This document shows positions 62,484-64,000 of a DNA stretch of 64,000 nt, piece after piece. A model generated the notes under the pieces. That model ran no database searches, was not told the DNA's origin, and saw only the letters and a program-made list of their open reading frames with translations. The stretch spans positions 1-64,000 of the forward strand of contig CAZPOV010000007.1 in the NCBI GenBank assembly GCA_964588335.1, read 5' to 3'. A program made the position numbers and the translations under genes. Each line of letters opens with the position of its first letter. The stretch's first letter is position 1. The stretch is from JAGQZY01 sp964588335 (GTDB lineage Bacteria > Bdellovibrionota > Bdellovibrionia > Bdellovibrionales > JAGQZY01).

Positions 62484-64000
62484 CTCCAGAGCAGTTGAAG
62501 GAAGCCAGCAAGATCCTTCGGCCACCCCTTGATCCGCCCCATGGGCAGGTCCTCCTTGATCATTCTTTGACAACGGCCTTGGATTTTTCATCCTGGTTAT
62601 CGTTAAATATCGAAAATCGCATGCGGGAAATCAAAGGTTGGGAAGACGCTGCTCCCATTGCCATTGGCTCGTGGGGACGCGGCGAACTGGCGCCTGGCTC
62701 TGACTTGGATGTGATTTTCTGTGGCGATTCGAAGGCGGCTCGGCGGGTGATTCGCACCGCTGAGGAGCGGGGGATGAAGTTCCGCTCACGGGTGCCCGAG
62801 AATCAGGACGATTGGAGTCAGGGGGTTGAGGTTTTAGAGACCAATGCTCTGTTTAATGCCAAGCCCTTCACCCAAGAGGCGGCGGAGAAGCTGCAAATAC
62901 AAAAAGACAAAATCGAGAAAACCGGTAAAAGATTTCGTCGCAAACTCTTAACAGCCATCAACCAAGAACGACGCCTGCGCTTTAAACGCTATGATTCCAT
63001 CGCCAATTTCCTAGAACCCAATTTGAAGTTCGGGGCCGGTGGCTTACGTGATTTGCACCAGGCCTTGATGTTGGCCCATTGGTTCCCCGAGCGTTTTACA
63101 GAAGCCGAGTATGCTTTCAAGGTGCTTGATTATTACAAATGCCTGTTTTTAATGATTCGCCACAAGCTGCATTTAAGTAATACCCATGATCAGCTCACCG
63201 CCAGTGAGCAACACGAGATGGTGGAATGGTTTGGTTTCACACGGCATCGAGAGTTCATGAGCGAAGTTCAAAAAGGCCTTAGCCGCGTGAGTTTCCATTC
63301 CAATTGGACGATTGAGCGTTGTCAGCTGAGCAACAAAGAGTTTGATGGTTGCCACAACCTTCAGATCGACAGTTGGCAAGACGTGCAAAAGCACCTGCTC
63401 AGTGACCCCAATCTGCAGGTGCAAGGGGCGATTCGAAAACGCCTTTATGAAACCGACGGTTTTAAAAAAGAAAAAATCAGCAAGCCGAACAAAGGAAAAA
63501 TTTTAAAAAAACTGTTGGATATCAAGCAAACAAGCTCGGTCACCGAAGCCGCCTTTCGATCCCACGTGATCTCGCATTTGATTCCGGCCTTCACCAAAGT
63601 GATCGGCTTGGTTCAGCACGACCAGTACCATCGTTTCTCAGTCGACGCCCATTTGTTGCAGGCGGTATTAGAAGTCAAACGTATCCAGTCCCATCCGAAA
63701 CTTTTAGGAAAGCTGCAATTTTATGGTGAGAAATTAAAAATCACCGACTGGAACATGTTGCGTTGGGCCGCCCTCTATCACGATATTGGCAAAGGCCAAC
63801 CAGGGCCTCACTCGGAAGTGGGGAAGAGGAAAGCCCTGCGCGACCTGCGCGCCTTTGGCTTTCCTAAAGATTTTGTGCAAGAGGTGGCTTGGCTGGTTGA
63901 GCATCACCTGATTTTATCAACGGCCGCTTTCCGCAAAAACCCCCAGTCGCCAAAAACCTGGGAGTACCTATTTTCTAAAGGTGTGAAAGGGCCGCGTTTG
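62462..64000 (+). CDS. glnD: [Protein-PII] uridylyltransferase, 5' part
   Basis: A partial gene running off the right edge. Frame and identity are set by the nucleotidyltransferase motif GSWGRGELAPGSDLDVIF near codon 65, the following helical region and the HD motif YHDIGKG with HSEVG near codon 440. GlnD uridylylates or deuridylylates PII in response to glutamine, controlling nitrogen assimilation. The start is uncertain: GTG at 62462 (overlapping mutS by 22 nt) or TTG at 62495; neither has a good ribosome binding site. At least 513 codons are present; full GlnD is about 850-900. Confidence 0.9.
   Translation, partial: MATRTFLTPEQLKEASKILRPPLDPPHGQVLLDHSLTTALDFSSWLSLNIENRMREIKGWEDAAPIAIGSWGRGELAPGSDLDVIFCGDSKAARRVIRTAEERGMKFRSRVPENQDDWSQGVEVLETNALFNAKPFTQEAAEKLQIQKDKIEKTGKRFRRKLLTAINQERRLRFKRYDSIANFLEPNLKFGAGGLRDLHQALMLAHWFPERFTEAEYAFKVLDYYKCLFLMIRHKLHLSNTHDQLTASEQHEMVEWFGFTRHREFMSEVQKGLSRVSFHSNWTIERCQLSNKEFDGCHNLQIDSWQDVQKHLLSDPNLQVQGAIRKRLYETDGFKKEKISKPNKGKILKKLLDIKQTSSVTEAAFRSHVISHLIPAFTKVIGLVQHDQYHRFSVDAHLLQAVLEVKRIQSHPKLLGKLQFYGEKLKITDWNMLRWAALYHDIGKGQPGPHSEVGKRKALRDLRAFGFPKDFVQEVAWLVEHHLILSTAAFRKNPQSPKTWEYLFSKGVKGPRL

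Overview
The window looks like a chromosomal segment of a Gram-negative member of the Bdellovibrionota (Bdellovibrio-like). This is inferred from gene families and gene order, not from a marker comparison. Supporting points are many short secreted or lipoprotein genes, a diderm envelope (outer-membrane barrel, lipoboxes, penicillin-binding protein 1C beside an alpha-2-macroglobulin), dense housekeeping operons with ATGA/TAATG overlaps, and long lineage-specific proteins of unknown function. There is no phage, IS element, CRISPR array or rRNA operon.

Layout. 1-10.2 kb is a loosely packed accessory stretch. It holds exported proteins (GNAT-like, serine hydrolase, beta-helix with DUF4214-like repeats, metzincin-like lipoprotein), a SulP transporter, a BtpA-like protein, a lipoprotein NADAR enzyme and one tRNA-Gly(GCC). 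10.3-19.6 kb starts with pgsA and a divergent, tightly overlapping run: SRPBCC, PilZ, YbgC thioesterase, glpX, zinc ribbon, RatA-like, small unknown, tilS, ftsH, glmM, tsaE. 19.6-23.8 kb is a reverse-strand block of unknown envelope and proline-rich proteins. 24.1-30.6 kb is a tRNA/RNA-processing and GTPase operon: cysteine desulfurase, mnmA, mtaB, rnc, era, der, followed by a diverged NSS/SLC6-like membrane protein. 32.8-50.9 kb carries purine synthesis (purM, purN, then purB-C-S-Q-L-F), split by pbpC and a giant alpha-2-macroglobulin. 51-59.6 kb has lipid genes (desaturase, PAP2), a murein-peptide recycling trio (ldcA, serine hydrolase, mpl), a K+ channel and small secreted proteins. 60 kb to the end is mutS and the 5' part of glnD.

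The most unusual signal is a pair of large palindromic elements at 57516-57637 and 59674-59799. Each has perfectly complementary arms (30 and 34 bp) that are unrelated between the two copies. The roughly 60-nt interior is clearly homologous between copies (in opposite orientation) and shows compensatory changes in two inner stems. One lies between convergent genes and the other between divergent genes, so simple transcription termination does not explain both. I do not recognise this family.

Other points worth a look: an orphan forward-strand terminator at 52014-52047 with no gene feeding it, an alpha-2-macroglobulin that has lost its thioester motif although it sits next to pbpC, exported versions of normally cytosolic enzyme families (NADAR, BtpA, GNAT), and two decayed or frameshifted small genes.
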